Positions 27,183 through 37,294 of a stretch of DNA of 64,000 nt are shown in pieces; position 1 is the stretch's first letter; every line of letters starts with the position of its first letter. The position numbers and the translations under genes are program-made. Below the pieces are notes generated by a model that saw only the letters and a list, made by a program, of their open reading frames with translations, was not told the DNA's origin and made no database searches. The stretch is from Bradyrhizobium agreste (GTDB taxonomy: Bacteria; Pseudomonadota; Alphaproteobacteria; Rhizobiales; Xanthobacteraceae). The stretch covers positions 124,001 to 188,000 of the forward strand of contig NZ_JACCHP010000007.1 of NCBI RefSeq assembly GCF_016031625.1, given 5' to 3'.

Positions 27183-27308
27183 CGTGCCCCGGACGCAGCT
27201 CGAAGAGCGGCAGAGCCGGGGCCCAGAAGTCGCAAGGGACGTCGTGAGAAAGACTGGGTCCCGGCTCAGCGTCGCGTCACTGACGTGCCGCGCCTTGTCC
27301 GGGACACG
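27183..27308. repeat. Intergenic palindrome, family B variant
   Basis: CGTGCCCCGGACGCAGC and GTCCGGGACACG ends enclose GCCGGGGCCCAGAAG and GGGTCCCGGCTCAGC. The latter block is shared with the element at 14891, so these are diverged copies of one family. It lies between the convergent HAD and CheY gene ends. Confidence 0.75.
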
Positions 27309-27315
27309 AACGCGC

Positions 27316-27711
27316 TCACGCGCTCGCCATGTCCGGGAAGACCGCCTCGATCTTGGTCTTCAGCGTCGCCGCATTGAACGGCTTGACGATGTAATTGTTC
27401 ACGCCGGCCTTCTTGGCCGCGATCACGTTCTCGGTCTTGGATTCGGCCGTGATCATGATGAAGGGCGTGGTGGCGAGGTTCGGATCCGCGCGGACTTCGC
27501 GCAACAGGTCGTACCCCGTCATCGGCTCCATGTTCCAGTCGGAGATCACGAGCCCGTACTTCTTGCCGCGCATCTTGTTCAGCGCGGCCGAACCGTCGCT
27601 GGCATCATCGATGTTCTCGAAGCCAAGCTGCTTCAGCAGATTCCGGATGATACGGATCATGGTGCTGTAGTCATCCACCACCAGAACCGGCATCGACAAA
27701 TCAACCGCCAT
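27316..27711 (-). CDS. cheY: CheY-like single-domain response regulator
   Basis: The 131-residue product is one receiver domain: acidic pair in VLVVDDYSTM, phospho-acceptor Asp in VISDWNMEPMTG, Thr in FIMITAES and Lys in NYIVKPFNA. The DWNMEPMTG version and overall sequence are those of chemotaxis CheY rather than cell-cycle regulators. It would act on the flagellar motor switch. No other che gene is nearby, but the TipF-like gene is 1 kb away. An N8-spaced TTAA pair (27806-27821) lies upstream. Confidence 0.88.
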   Translation of the reverse strand: MAVDLSMPVLVVDDYSTMIRIIRNLLKQLGFENIDDASDGSAALNKMRGKKYGLVISDWNMEPMTGYDLLREVRADPNLATTPFIMITAESKTENVIAAKKAGVNNYIVKPFNAATLKTKIEAVFPDMASA

Positions 27712-27941
27712 CTCGACTCCCCCAACGCAAACCCAGGAATATTACGATCGGACCTGCCGGGCCGGCGCCCGGCAGTTCCACGCCTCAAGGACTAGCATCA
27801 AGGCCTTAAACAGCGCGTTAACTGCGGGCAGCTCCGAAGGACTGAAATCATGTTCAATGTCTGCCCGCCCCGCCGCTTGACTTCGCAGGGCCGGTCGCGC
27901 CACGGTCCGGGCCGGTCCTGCCCGGTTCGAGAATTCCCCTG

Positions 27942-28913
27942 ATGGCTCCGCCTTTTACCGTCATCCGCGATACAACGCCGGATTCCGCGATTCCAAGGGG
28001 CGCCGTGGTCGCCATGGGCAATTTCGACGGCGTTCACCTCGGCCATCGCGCTGTCATCGCGGCTGCCCTGGAGATGGGCAGGGCGCATGGCCGCCCTGCG
28101 CTGGCATTGACCTTCGAGCCGCATCCGCGGCGGTTTTTCAGCCCCAACACTCCGCAATTCCGCCTGACGGACGAGCGGGCCAAGCTGCGGCTTCTGGCCG
28201 GCACCGGGCTTGCGGGCGCCGTGGTCATGACCTTCGACAAGGCCCGTGCCGGAACCAGCGCGCAAGATTTCATTCACCATGACCTGATCGGGCGGCTCGG
28301 CGTCAGCGGTATTGCGGTCGGCTACGACTTCCATTTCGGCAAGGGCCGTGTCGGCTCCCCGAGCCTTCTGGTCAACGAGGCGCCCCGGCTCGGCATCGAG
28401 GTCGACGTCCAGCCGCATGTCGATATCGACGAGCGGCCGGTCTCCTCCAGCGCGATCCGGATCGCCCTCGCCGAGGGCCAGCTCGACGAGGCCACGACCA
28501 TGCTCGGCGCGCCCTGGTTCATCACCGGCGAGGTGATCCATGGTGAAAAGCGCGGCCGCGACCTCGGCTATCCCACCGCCAACATCCGCCTGGACGCCAA
28601 TTGCGGCCTCAAGCACGGCATCTACGCGGTGCGGGTCGGCCGCGGCACCGAGCGCCTGGACGGCGTGGCCAGCTTCGGCCGCCGGCCGACCTTCGACAAT
28701 GGCGCCCCGCTCCTCGAAATCTTCCTGTTCGACTTCAAGGGCGACCTCTACGGGCAGGCGCTCGACTGCGCCTTCATCGGCTTCATCCGCGAGGAGCTGA
28801 AATTCGATGGTCTAGAGGCCCTGATCCGCCAGATGGACGACGATTCCGCCCGCGCCCGCGCCATCCTCGCCGCCGCCCCGGACGCGTTTCCGCGGCTGGG
28901 CGTGATCGATTGA
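27942..28913 (+). CDS. ribF: Bifunctional riboflavin kinase/FAD synthetase
   Basis: RibF phosphorylates riboflavin to FMN and adenylates FMN to FAD. The 323-residue product has the N-terminal nucleotidyl-transferase motif GNFDGVHLGHRAVI, the SSSAIR signature of the same domain, and the C-terminal kinase motif GRDLGYPTANI with the flavin-binding GxY/GVAS segments (KHGIYAVRV, DGVASFGRRPTF). Length is standard. It is followed after 204 bases by ileS and then lspA, the common ribF-ileS-lspA order. Confidence 0.96.
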   Translation: MAPPFTVIRDTTPDSAIPRGAVVAMGNFDGVHLGHRAVIAAALEMGRAHGRPALALTFEPHPRRFFSPNTPQFRLTDERAKLRLLAGTGLAGAVVMTFDKARAGTSAQDFIHHDLIGRLGVSGIAVGYDFHFGKGRVGSPSLLVNEAPRLGIEVDVQPHVDIDERPVSSSAIRIALAEGQLDEATTMLGAPWFITGEVIHGEKRGRDLGYPTANIRLDANCGLKHGIYAVRVGRGTERLDGVASFGRRPTFDNGAPLLEIFLFDFKGDLYGQALDCAFIGFIREELKFDGLEALIRQMDDDSARARAILAAAPDAFPRLGVID

Positions 28914-29117
28914 GAGGCGAAACCGGGCCACCCGGACCTTTGCGCTTCCTCCGCCCCCCTGCTATGGAGAGCCATGTTTGCGCGGCGCATCATAGGGATT
29001 AGCGGCCCGGCTTCCGCCTGAGCCTGAAGGCTCGGCGCAAGACCGGGATTTCGTCGTTTCGCCCGCGATTCCGCATCGCCATCCGTTTTCCGCGCCCTTT
29101 CCGAGCCAGTCAGCCTC

Positions 29118-32100
29118 ATGTCCGAAAAGCCGCAAAAGTCCCCAAAGTCTGAAGCCAAAGACTATTCGAAGACCCTGTTCCTGCCGCAGACCGAATTCCC
29201 GATGCGCGCCGGCCTGCCGCAGCGCGAGCCGGAGATCCTCAAGCGTTGGTACGAGATCGGCCTCTACGAGAAGCTGCGCGAGAGTGCGAAGGGCCGCGCC
29301 AAGTTCGTGCTGCATGACGGCCCGCCCTACGCCAACGGCAACATCCATATCGGCACCGCGCTGAACAAGATCCTGAAGGATCTCGTCACCAAGAGCCAGC
29401 AGATGCTCGGCTTCGATTCCAACTACGTGCCGGGCTGGGACTGCCACGGCCTGCCGATCGAGTGGAAGGTCGAGGAGGAGCATTATCGCAAGAAGGGCAA
29501 GCAGAAGCCCGACTTCCGCGACAGCGCCGCGATGATCGATTTCCGCCGGGAGTGCCGCGCCTATGCCACGCACTGGCTCGGCGTGCAGCGCGAGGAGTTC
29601 AAGCGCCTCGGCGTCATCGGCGATTGGGATCATCCCTACGCCACCATGAGCTATCCGGCCGAAGCCCAGATCGCGCGCGAGCTGATGAAGTTCGCCGCCA
29701 ACGGCACGCTCTATCGCGGCTCCAAGCCGGTGATGTGGAGCGTGGTCGAGAAGACGGCGCTGGCCGAAGCCGAGGTGGAGTACGAGGACCACACTTCCGA
29801 TACGGTGTGGGTGAAATTCCCGGTAACCTCGCCCGCACACGGTGCGCTCGCCTCGGCAAGCGTCGTGATCTGGACCACTACGCCCTGGACGCTGCCGGGC
29901 AATCGCGCCATCTCGTTCTCGCCGAAGATCGCCTATGGCCTCTACAAGGTGACGGACGCCCCCGCCGACAATTGGGCCAAGGCCGGCGACCTCCTCATTC
30001 TCGCCGACACCCTCGCGGAAGACGTCTTCAAGCAGGCGCGCGTGACGGCATATGAGAAGGTCCGCGAGGTCCCCGGCGACACCATGGACGCGATCGAGTG
30101 TGCCCATCCGCTCAAGGGCGTCGGTGGTGGCTACGACTTCATCGTGCCGCTGCTGCCCGGCGATCACGTCACCGACGACACCGGCACCGGCTTCGTGCAC
30201 ACGGCGCCCGGCCATGGCCGCGAGGACTTCGATGCCTGGATGGCAGAGGCGCGCGATCTCGACGCGCGCGGCATCAACACCGCGATCCCCTATACCGTCG
30301 ACGAGAACGGCGCCTACACCGATCACGCGCCGGGCTTCACCGGCAAGCGCGTCATCACCGACAAGGGCGAGAAGGGCGATGCCAACGAGGCCGTGATCAA
30401 GGCGCTCGTCGACAGAGGCATGCTGCTCGCGCGCGGCCGGCTCAAGCATCAATATCCGCACTCCTGGCGTTCCAAGAAGCCGGTGATCTTCCGCAACACA
30501 CCGCAATGGTTCATCGCCATGGATAAGGACATGGCGGTGGACGGCAAGACGAAGAGCGGCGACACGCTGCGCGCCCGCGCGCTGCACGCGATCTCGGTGA
30601 CGCAATGGGTGCCGCCATCGGGCGAGAACCGCATCAACGGCATGATCGAGGCGCGCCCCGACTGGGTGATCTCGCGCCAGCGCGCCTGGGGCGTGCCGAT
30701 CGCCGTGTTCGTGCGCGAGAAGGGCGACGGCTCCGCCGAGATCCTCCAGGACGAGGCTGTCAATGCGCGCATCGGCGAAGCCTTCGAGAAGGAAGGTGCC
30801 GATGCCTGGTACGCGACGGGCGCGCGCGAACGCTTCCTCGGCCCCCGCGCGAACGAAGACTGGCAGAAGGTCGACGACATTCTCGACGTCTGGTTCGATT
30901 CCGGCTCCACCCACGCTTTCGTGCTGGAAGATCCCGTGCATTTCCCAGGGCTGTCAGGCATCAGGCGCAAGGTCGACGGCGGCGCCGACACGGTGATGTA
31001 TCTGGAAGGCTCGGACCAGCACCGCGGCTGGTTCCACTCCTCGCTGCTGGAAAGCTGCGGCACGCGCGGCCGCGCGCCTTACGACATCGTGCTGACCCAC
31101 GGCTTCACCCAGGCCGAGGACGGCCGCAAGATGTCGAAGTCGCTCGGCAACACCATCGAACCGCAGGCCGTCATCAGGGAGTCCGGCGCCGACATCCTAA
31201 GACTCTGGGTCGCGTCCTGCGACTACACTGACGATCAGCGCATCGGGCCCGAGATCCTGAAAAACACCGTCGAGACCTATCGCAAGCTGCGCAACACCGT
31301 GCGCTGGATGCTGGGCACGCTGCATCACTACAAGCCGGCCGACGCAGTCGCGCCCGCCGAGATGCCCGAGCTGGAGCGCTTGATGCTGCACGAGCTCGCG
31401 GTGCGCGCCGCTGCGATCGGCAAGGCCTATCGGGAGTTCGACTACAAGACCGTGGTCGCGATCCTGTCCGCCTTCCTGAACAGCGAACTCTCCGCGTTCT
31501 ATTTCGACATCCGCAAGGATACGCTGTATTGCGATCCGCCCTCGTCGCTGACGCGCAAGGCGGCGCTGACGACGATCGACCTGTTGTGCGCCTCGATCCT
31601 GAAATGGCTGGCGCCGATCCTCAGCTTCACCGCGGAGGAAGCCTGGCGCATGTACCGGCCCGACGCCGAGCCGTCCGTGCATCTGACGCTGTTCCCGACC
31701 GATCTCGAAGCCTTGCGCGACGACAAGCTCGCCGCGAAATGGGAGACGATCCGCAACGTGCGTCGCGTCGTCACCGGCGCGCTCGAGCTGGAACGCGCCG
31801 CCAAGAACATCGGCTCCTCGCTCGAGGCATCGCCGGTGATCTATGTCGCCGATCGCGGCATGCTGGCGACCCTGTTCGACATCGATCTGGCTGAGGTCTG
31901 CATCACCTCCAACTACGAGGTGCGGGAAGGCGAGGCGCCGGCCTCGGCGTTCCGCCTCGATGCTGTACCCGGCGTCGCGGTCGTGGTGGAGAAGGCGGTC
32001 GGCACCAAATGCGCCCGCTCCTGGAAGATTTCGCCGTCGGTCGGCGAGGATCCTGAATACCCCGACGTCACCCCGCGCGACGCCCAGGCGCTGCGCGAAT

Positions 32101-32126
32101 GGAAGGCGCGGGGGGTGAGTGTCTGA
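29118..32126 (+). CDS. ileS: Isoleucyl-tRNA synthetase
   Basis: This class I synthetase charges tRNA-Ile and edits mischarged valine. The 1002-residue product has the HIGH-type motif in [15 protein letters not shown], the [13 protein letters not shown] segment, the CP1 editing region ([16 protein letters not shown]), KMSKS in [11 protein letters not shown], and a C-terminal anticodon-binding domain. The conserved KARSWK-like segment (CARSWK) near the C-terminus lacks the full cysteine set of a zinc site, as in many alphaproteobacteria. It overlaps lspA by 8 bases. Confidence 0.97.
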   Translation: MSEKPQKSPKSEAKDYSKTLFLPQTEFPMRAGLPQREPEILKRWYEIGLYEKLRESAKGRAKFVLHDGPPYANGNIHIGTALNKILKDLVTKSQQMLGFDSNYVPGWDCHGLPIEWKVEEEHYRKKGKQKPDFRDSAAMIDFRRECRAYATHWLGVQREEFKRLGVIGDWDHPYATMSYPAEAQIARELMKFAANGTLYRGSKPVMWSVVEKTALAEAEVEYEDHTSDTVWVKFPVTSPAHGALASASVVIWTTTPWTLPGNRAISFSPKIAYGLYKVTDAPADNWAKAGDLLILADTLAEDVFKQARVTAYEKVREVPGDTMDAIECAHPLKGVGGGYDFIVPLLPGDHVTDDTGTGFVHTAPGHGREDFDAWMAEARDLDARGINTAIPYTVDENGAYTDHAPGFTGKRVITDKGEKGDANEAVIKALVDRGMLLARGRLKHQYPHSWRSKKPVIFRNTPQWFIAMDKDMAVDGKTKSGDTLRARALHAISVTQWVPPSGENRINGMIEARPDWVISRQRAWGVPIAVFVREKGDGSAEILQDEAVNARIGEAFEKEGADAWYATGARERFLGPRANEDWQKVDDILDVWFDSGSTHAFVLEDPVHFPGLSGIRRKVDGGADTVMYLEGSDQHRGWFHSSLLESCGTRGRAPYDIVLTHGFTQAEDGRKMSKSLGNTIEPQAVIRESGADILRLWVASCDYTDDQRIGPEILKNTVETYRKLRNTVRWMLGTLHHYKPADAVAPAEMPELERLMLHELAVRAAAIGKAYREFDYKTVVAILSAFLNSELSAFYFDIRKDTLYCDPPSSLTRKAALTTIDLLCASILKWLAPILSFTAEEAWRMYRPDAEPSVHLTLFPTDLEALRDDKLAAKWETIRNVRRVVTGALELERAAKNIGSSLEASPVIYVADRGMLATLFDIDLAEVCITSNYEVREGEAPASAFRLDAVPGVAVVVEKAVGTKCARSWKISPSVGEDPEYPDVTPRDAQALREWKARGVSV

Positions 32127-32631
32127 TCGGCCGGCCATGACCCCGCTCCGCGCCGGCATCCTCGCGGCCATGGTCACGCTCGTGGCCGACCAGGCCTCGA
32201 AGCTATGGCTCCTGAACGTGTTCGACCTCGCCCGTCGCGGCGCGGTGCGGGTCACGCCGTTCTTCGACCTGGTGCTGGCCTGGAACATCGGCATCAGCTT
32301 CGGCTGGCTCCAGAACGACAGTCAGGCGGCGCAGCTCGCGTTGATGGCGGTCAAGGCCATCGCCGTGGTGGCGCTGGCGATCTGGATGGCGCGCTCGCAG
32401 ACCGTGCTCGCGACCGTCGCGCTCGGCCTGATCATCGGCGGCGCCATCGGCAATGGCATCGACCGCCTGGCCTATGGCGCGGTGGTGGATTTCGCCCTGT
32501 TCCACATCGAGATCGCGGGAAATACCTATCATTGGTATGTGTTTAACCTCGCGGACGTGGCCATCGTTGCTGGGGTGGCAGCGCTATTGTATGATTCCTT
32601 CCTGGGGGTACCCGCCGCAAAAGCGCCCTGA
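32119..32631 (+). CDS. lspA: Lipoprotein signal peptidase (signal peptidase II)
   Basis: LspA is the inner-membrane aspartyl peptidase that cuts prolipoproteins before the lipidated cysteine. The 170-residue product has four hydrophobic helices and both catalytic aspartates, in NGIDRLAYG and AVVDFALFH. Start is GTG at 32119, overlapping ileS by 8 bases, or ATG at 32137. The ileS-lspA link is widely conserved. The next gene starts 97 bases later. Confidence 0.95.
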   Translation: MSDRPAMTPLRAGILAAMVTLVADQASKLWLLNVFDLARRGAVRVTPFFDLVLAWNIGISFGWLQNDSQAAQLALMAVKAIAVVALAIWMARSQTVLATVALGLIIGGAIGNGIDRLAYGAVVDFALFHIEIAGNTYHWYVFNLADVAIVAGVAALLYDSFLGVPAAKAP

Positions 32632-32728
32632 TCCCGGCCGATACGGACGGGCAGGTGGAACTCGGGTTTTGCGAGGGTTGGAGCCGCGTGCGAGCGGCAA
32701 TCTGCCACAATTTGAAACAGGTACGGTG

Positions 32729-33454
32729 ATGCGCAGCGCGAAGACCAGCGGTTCGATGGTTCGAGGCTCCCATTCGGAGGTCAGGCGGGCACTGAAATTG
32801 TCCGCCGTCGCGCTCGGCATCGGTCTCGTCATGTCGAGCGGCGCCGCCCGCGCTGCTGACGATGACGACGACGACATGACCTTCGAAGAAAAGCTCATCG
32901 ACAACCTGATGACCGGCCTTGGCGCCAAGAGCATGGAGAAGCCCGGCATCGAGTACCGCGAGCGCTCGCCGCTGGTCGTGCCGCCCAAGCTCGACCTGCC
33001 GCCGCCTGCCGCAACCGAGGCCGCGGCCGCGCCAAACTGGCCGAAGGACCCTGACGAGAAGCGCCGGAAGGAAGCTATCGCCCAGCGGAAGAAGTCCGGC
33101 AACAAGGCAGCGGAGTACTGGAAGAACGCCCAGCCGCTGTCGCCCGCCGAGTTGAACGCTCACAGGACGGCGGCCGCCGAGAAGACCAGCAATGATCCGG
33201 TCCAGCCAGGCACCAACACCGCCAATCCAACCCTCAGCCCCGCCCAACTCGGATATACGGGCGGGCTATGGAAGCTGTTCAAAGGGAACGAGGCCGAGTC
33301 GAAGCCGTTTACGTCGGAACCGCCACGCCAATCGCTCGTGGAGCCGCCGCCGGGATATCAGACGCCGTCGCCGAACTACGCCTACGGCTCCGGACCGGAT
33401 AATTCGAAGCGAACCTATTTCGACGTCCTATCCGGCAAAGAGAAGCAGCAATAA
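32729..33454 (+). CDS. Exported protein of unknown function
   Basis: The 241-residue product has a signal peptide (around ALKLSAVALGIGLVMSSGAARA), then an unusual acidic run DDDDDD, a conserved-looking helix TFEEKLIDNLMTGLG, and a long Pro/Ala/Lys-rich, probably disordered region ending in a short KLFKGNEAE-type segment. I recognise no named family; similar proteins are found between lspA and M16 peptidase genes in related genomes, as far as I recall. A role tied to the envelope is inference from the signal peptide and neighbours only. Confidence 0.7.
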   Translation: MRSAKTSGSMVRGSHSEVRRALKLSAVALGIGLVMSSGAARAADDDDDDMTFEEKLIDNLMTGLGAKSMEKPGIEYRERSPLVVPPKLDLPPPAATEAAAAPNWPKDPDEKRRKEAIAQRKKSGNKAAEYWKNAQPLSPAELNAHRTAAAEKTSNDPVQPGTNTANPTLSPAQLGYTGGLWKLFKGNEAESKPFTSEPPRQSLVEPPPGYQTPSPNYAYGSGPDNSKRTYFDVLSGKEKQQ

Positions 33455-33634
33455 CGCTCCTGCCCCGCTCCAACATCTGGGCAGGCGCCCAGCTGCTGCC
33501 GGCACCCCACGCAGCTGCTGGCTGCTCCCGAGTTGATAGCGTTCTCTGCTTCGTGACGCGAAGCTTCAGCCGCACGGTGTAGCATGCCGTGCCCGCCGAG
33601 CCGGAGATCCGGCCTCGGCATTTCATTAGGGATC

Positions 33635-35029
33635 ATGATGTCCTCTTACCGAACGGCTGCCTGCCTCCTTGCCGCGCTGCTTTCGACCAGTGTCCTTTCG
33701 GCCGGCGCCGCCCTTGCCCAGACCACGGTGACATCGGCTCCGCCCGCCAGCTTCACGCTTCCCAACGGCATGCAGGTCGTCGTCATCCCGGATCACCGCA
33801 CCCCCGTCGTGACCGAGATGATCTGGTACAAGGTCGGCTCGGCCGACGAGACGCCCGGCAAGTCCGGCCTCGCGCACTTCCTCGAGCATCTGATGTTCAA
33901 GGGCACCTCGAAGCATCCGGCCGGCGAATTCTCCCAGACCGTGCTGCGCGTCGGCGGCAACGAGAACGCTTCGACCTCGGTCGACTACACCAACTACTAT
34001 CAGCGCGTGCCGAAAGAGCAGCTGCCGACCATGATGGAGTTCGAGGCCGACCGCATGACCGGCCTCGTCCTCAAGGACGAGAACGTGCTGCCCGAGCGCG
34101 ACGTCGTGCTCGAAGAGTACAATATGCGCGTCGCCAACAACCCGGATGCGCGGTTGAACGAGCAGATCATGGCCGCGCTCTATCTCAACCATCCCTACGG
34201 GCGGCCGGTGATCGGCTGGCATCAGGAGATCGAGAAGCTCGATCGCGAGGATGCGCTCGCCTTCTATCGTCGCTTTTATGCACCGAACAATGCGATCCTG
34301 GTGATCGCCGGCGATGTCGACGCCGACGAAATCCGCCCGCTGGTCGAGCGCAATTTCGGCTCGATTCCGGCACAGCCCGCGATCCCGCCGCGGCGCATTC
34401 GTCCGCAGGAGCCGGAGCCTGCCGCCCCGCGCGCCGTCACGCTGGCCGATCCGCGCGTCGAGCAGCCGAACATGCGACGCTATTATCTCGTGCCCTCGGC
34501 AACCACGGCCGCGGCCGGCGAGAGCGCGGCACTCGACGTGCTGGCGCAGCTGATGGGCAGCGGCAGCAATTCCTATCTCTACCGCGCCCTCGTGGTCGAC
34601 AAGCCGCTCGCGGTCTCCGCCAACGCCAGCTATTCGAGCATCTCGCTCGACCCGACCCAATTCGCGATCTCGGCTGCGCCGAAACCCGGCGTCAGCTTCG
34701 CCGAAGTGGAACAGGCGGTCGACGGCGTCATTGCCAACGTGGCGCAGAACCCGATCCGCGCGGAGGATCTGGAGCGCGTCAAGACCCAGCTCATCGCCGA
34801 AGCGATCTACGCCCAGGACAACCAGGCTGTGCTGGCGCGCTGGTACGGCGGCGCACTGACCACGGGCCTGTCGATCGAGGACATCAGGAGCTGGCCCGAT
34901 CGCATCCGCGCCGTCACCGCCGAGCAGGTCCGCGCCGTTGCGCAGAGATGGCTCGAGAAGAAGCGCTCGGTGACGGGCTACCTGATCAAGGACACTGCAA
35001 CCGCCAAGCGCGAGGAGAAGCGCTCGTGA
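33635..35029 (+). CDS. M16 zinc peptidase, catalytic partner
   Basis: The 464-residue product has a signal peptide (ACLLAALLSTSVLSAGAALA) and the inverted zinc motif HFLEH at residues 81-85, with the third ligand Glu in VVLEEYNMR about 77 residues later. This marks it as an active M16B peptidase of the periplasm. Its partner gene overlaps its stop by 4 bases. In this family active and inactive half-proteins join as heterodimers, like mitochondrial processing peptidase. The C-terminal Arg-Tyr pair typical of the inactive partner is not clear here. ATG 33638 is an alternative start. Confidence 0.93.
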   Translation: MMSSYRTAACLLAALLSTSVLSAGAALAQTTVTSAPPASFTLPNGMQVVVIPDHRTPVVTEMIWYKVGSADETPGKSGLAHFLEHLMFKGTSKHPAGEFSQTVLRVGGNENASTSVDYTNYYQRVPKEQLPTMMEFEADRMTGLVLKDENVLPERDVVLEEYNMRVANNPDARLNEQIMAALYLNHPYGRPVIGWHQEIEKLDREDALAFYRRFYAPNNAILVIAGDVDADEIRPLVERNFGSIPAQPAIPPRRIRPQEPEPAAPRAVTLADPRVEQPNMRRYYLVPSATTAAAGESAALDVLAQLMGSGSNSYLYRALVVDKPLAVSANASYSSISLDPTQFAISAAPKPGVSFAEVEQAVDGVIANVAQNPIRAEDLERVKTQLIAEAIYAQDNQAVLARWYGGALTTGLSIEDIRSWPDRIRAVTAEQVRAVAQRWLEKKRSVTGYLIKDTATAKREEKRS

Positions 35030-36393
35030 CCTATTCCTTCCTTCGACGCGTTGCATTCTCCGTTGCCGCCGGCGCGGTCCTCGCATTCTCTGCGGCCTCG
35101 CCGTCGCAGGCCGCCGCAAAGATCCAGCATTTAATCTCGCCGGGCGGCATCGAAGCCTGGTTCGTGCAGGACGCAACCGTGCCGCTGATCGCGATGGAAT
35201 ATTCCTTCGCCGGCGGCTCGGCGCAGGATCCCAAGGACAAGCCCGGTGTCGCCAACCTGGTCGGCGATCTCCTCGACGAAGGCTCCGGCGATCTCGATTC
35301 CAAGACGTTCCATGAACGGCTCGACCGCCGCGCCATCGAGCTTTCCTTCAGCGCCACCCGCGACACCTTCCGCGGCAGCCTGCGCATGCTGCGTGACAAC
35401 AAGGACGAGGCCTTCGACCTGCTCAGGATGGCGCTGACCTCGCCTCATTTCGACACGGCCGACGTCGAACGCATTCGCTCGCAGGTCATCTCGGGCCTGC
35501 GCCGCGAGACCACTAATCCGACCTCGCTGGCGAGCCGCAAATTCCTGGAGGTCGCGTTCGGCGATCACCCCTACAGCCGGCAGAGCAACGGCAAGCTCGA
35601 TAGCGTGCCGACCATCACGGTTGCCGACCTGAGGAATTATGTCGGCCGTGTCCTCGCCAAGGACGGCCTGAAGATCGCCGTGGTCGGCGATGTCGATCCG
35701 GCGACGCTCGGCAAATTGCTCGACCACACGTTCGGCAGCCTGCCGGCCAAGGCCAATCTGACACCAGTGCCCGATGTCGAGGCCGCAAAGCCGCCGCAAC
35801 GCGCCTTCGTGACGCTGGACGTGCCGCAAACGGTGATCACCTTCGGTGGACCCGGCGTGAAGCGGAGTGACCCGAACTTCATGGCGGCCTATGTCGTCAA
35901 CCACATCCTCGGCGGTGGCGGCTTGTCGTCCCGGCTCTATCGCGAGGTGCGCGAGAAGCGCGGACTGGCCTATTCGGTGTACGAGTCGCTGCTCTGGATG
36001 CAGCACTCGGCGGTTTTCATCGGCAACACCGGCACCCGCGCCGACCGCGCCGGCGACACCATCGAGGCCATCGAACAGGAGGTGCGCCGCATCGCCGAGG
36101 AGGGCCCGACGCAGAAGGAGCTCGATGAGGCGAAGTCGTACCTCAAGGGCTCGCAGATGCTGGCGCTCGACACCTCGTCCAAGCTGGCGCAGGCGCTGCT
36201 GCAATATCAGCAGGACCAGCTGCCGATCGACTATATCGAGAAGCGCAACGCCATCGTCGACGCCGTGACGCTGGACGATGCCAAGGCGGCCGCCAAGCGG
36301 CTCTGGGGCCAGGGGCTGCTGACCGTCGTCGTCGGCCGGGCCCCGCAGGCCGCCGCGCAACCGGCCGCTGCTCCGGCGACGAAGTCGAACTAA
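35026..36393 (+). CDS. M16 peptidase family protein, non-catalytic partner
   Basis: The 455-residue product has a signal peptide and the M16 fold, but where the zinc motif should be it reads GVANLVGDLLDEGSG, with no His-x-x-Glu-His, so it cannot bind catalytic zinc. It does carry the substrate-holding Arg-Tyr region in SRLYREVREKRGLAYSVYE. This split of roles between two overlapping genes fits the heterodimeric M16B arrangement described for bacterial homologues. GTG at 35026 lies within the stop of the first gene, indicating coupling. Confidence 0.92.
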   Translation: MTYSFLRRVAFSVAAGAVLAFSAASPSQAAAKIQHLISPGGIEAWFVQDATVPLIAMEYSFAGGSAQDPKDKPGVANLVGDLLDEGSGDLDSKTFHERLDRRAIELSFSATRDTFRGSLRMLRDNKDEAFDLLRMALTSPHFDTADVERIRSQVISGLRRETTNPTSLASRKFLEVAFGDHPYSRQSNGKLDSVPTITVADLRNYVGRVLAKDGLKIAVVGDVDPATLGKLLDHTFGSLPAKANLTPVPDVEAAKPPQRAFVTLDVPQTVITFGGPGVKRSDPNFMAAYVVNHILGGGGLSSRLYREVREKRGLAYSVYESLLWMQHSAVFIGNTGTRADRAGDTIEAIEQEVRRIAEEGPTQKELDEAKSYLKGSQMLALDTSSKLAQALLQYQQDQLPIDYIEKRNAIVDAVTLDDAKAAAKRLWGQGLLTVVVGRAPQAAAQPAAAPATKSN

Positions 36394-36415
36394 CCTCTTT
36401 TCTCGACGTTTCCTG

Positions 36416-36447
36416 AATGGCCGGGTCCATCCCGGCCATTTGCGTTT
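36416..36447 (+). terminator. Intrinsic terminator after the M16 pair
   Basis: AATGGCCGGG and CCCGGCCATT form a perfect 10-bp stem with a 5-base loop, followed by TGCGTTT. It lies 22 bases past the stop of the second M16 gene. Confidence 0.7.
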
Positions 36448-36512
36448 CGCGGCAGCGCCATTGCTGACGGCGGATGTCCGCGGTATGTCCTGACATCACG
36501 AATGGTGCCAGC

Positions 36513-36929
36513 ATGCTGCGGATATCCCGCGATCTCGTCATCGACGAGGACGACATCGAGATCGGCTTTGTCCGCGCCTCCGGCCCGGGCGGGCAGAACG
36601 TCAACAAGGTCGCAACCTCCGCGCAGCTGCGCTTCGACACCCGCAAGCTGACCTTGCCTGAAGACGCGGCGCTGCGCCTCGCCCGGATTGCCGGCCAGCG
36701 CATGACCAAGGACGGCGTGATCGTGATCCACGCCCAGCGCTTTCGCACCCAGGAGCGCAACCGTCAGGATGCCATCGACCGTCTCGTCGAGATCCTCAAG
36801 GAGGCCATGGTGCGGCCGACGCCGCGGCGGGCGACGCGGCCGACCTTCGCCTCCAAACAGCGCCGGCTCGAGGGCAAGAAACGGCGCAGCGACATCAAGG
36901 CCGGCCGCGGCCGGAGCTTCGACGATTGA
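36513..36929 (+). CDS. arfB: Peptidyl-tRNA hydrolase ArfB (ribosome rescue)
   Basis: ArfB frees ribosomes stalled at the end of broken mRNAs by hydrolysing peptidyl-tRNA. The 138-residue product has the GGQ motif within RASGPGGQNVNKVAT and a highly basic C-terminal tail (KQRRLEGKKRRSDIKAGRGR) that in the family enters the empty mRNA channel. The length is that of ArfB/YaeJ, too short for a classical release factor. The ATG at 36513 matches the family start. It is monocistronic between two terminators. Confidence 0.94.
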   Translation: MLRISRDLVIDEDDIEIGFVRASGPGGQNVNKVATSAQLRFDTRKLTLPEDAALRLARIAGQRMTKDGVIVIHAQRFRTQERNRQDAIDRLVEILKEAMVRPTPRRATRPTFASKQRRLEGKKRRSDIKAGRGRSFDD

Positions 36930-36937
36930 TACGAAGA

Positions 36938-36967
36938 AACCTCCGGTCGCACGCGCGGCCGGAGGTT
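36938..36967 (-). terminator. Terminator hairpin between arfB and a minus-strand gene
   Basis: AACCTCCGG and CCGGAGGTT form a 9-bp perfect stem. On the minus strand it is followed by TTCTTCG, so it mainly serves the small exported protein gene, but it can form in both directions. Confidence 0.65.
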
Positions 36968-36985
36968 GCCGTTCGCAAGCTGGCG

Positions 36986-37294
36986 TCAGTAGCGCTTGCC
37001 GGCCGCAGCACCGCCGGTCGCCGCATCGTCCGCGGTGCCCTTGCGCGTCGCGCTGCCGGTGGTTCCGACGGCCCCCTTCGTGCCCTTGCTCGACTTCATG
37101 CCGACCTTCTCGCCGGCAGCGCCCTGCTGGGCACCGAGATCCTCATCCTCGCTGCCTGGCGCGGCGCCTTGCATGGGCTTGCTTTGTACGGTGCCGCCAG
37201 GCTTCGTCCCGGACGAGGTGCCTTGGGCGAGAACGGGCGTTGCAACGAGGGCCGCGAGAGCGCAAGCGATCGCAGAGGTCTTCACCAACTTCAT
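36986..37294 (-). CDS. Small exported low-complexity protein
   Basis: The 102-residue product has a signal peptide (MKLVKTSAIACALAALVATP, cut after VLA) and a mature part made almost wholly of Gly, Ala, Ser, Thr and Lys, with an acidic EDED segment. It is likely a disordered periplasmic protein. No family or function is recognisable. ATG 37294 follows CAGGAGAAATGG, a strong ribosome binding site, so the longer open frame upstream is not used. Confidence 0.72.
   Translation of the reverse strand: MKLVKTSAIACALAALVATPVLAQGTSSGTKPGGTVQSKPMQGAAPGSEDEDLGAQQGAAGEKVGMKSSKGTKGAVGTTGSATRKGTADDAATGGAAAGKRY

Noticed and set aside
33589..35025. Long frame reading from 33589 into the second M16 gene
   Set aside because: The first 479 codons are the first M16 gene read in another frame. 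The real second gene begins at GTG 35026 with a signal peptide.
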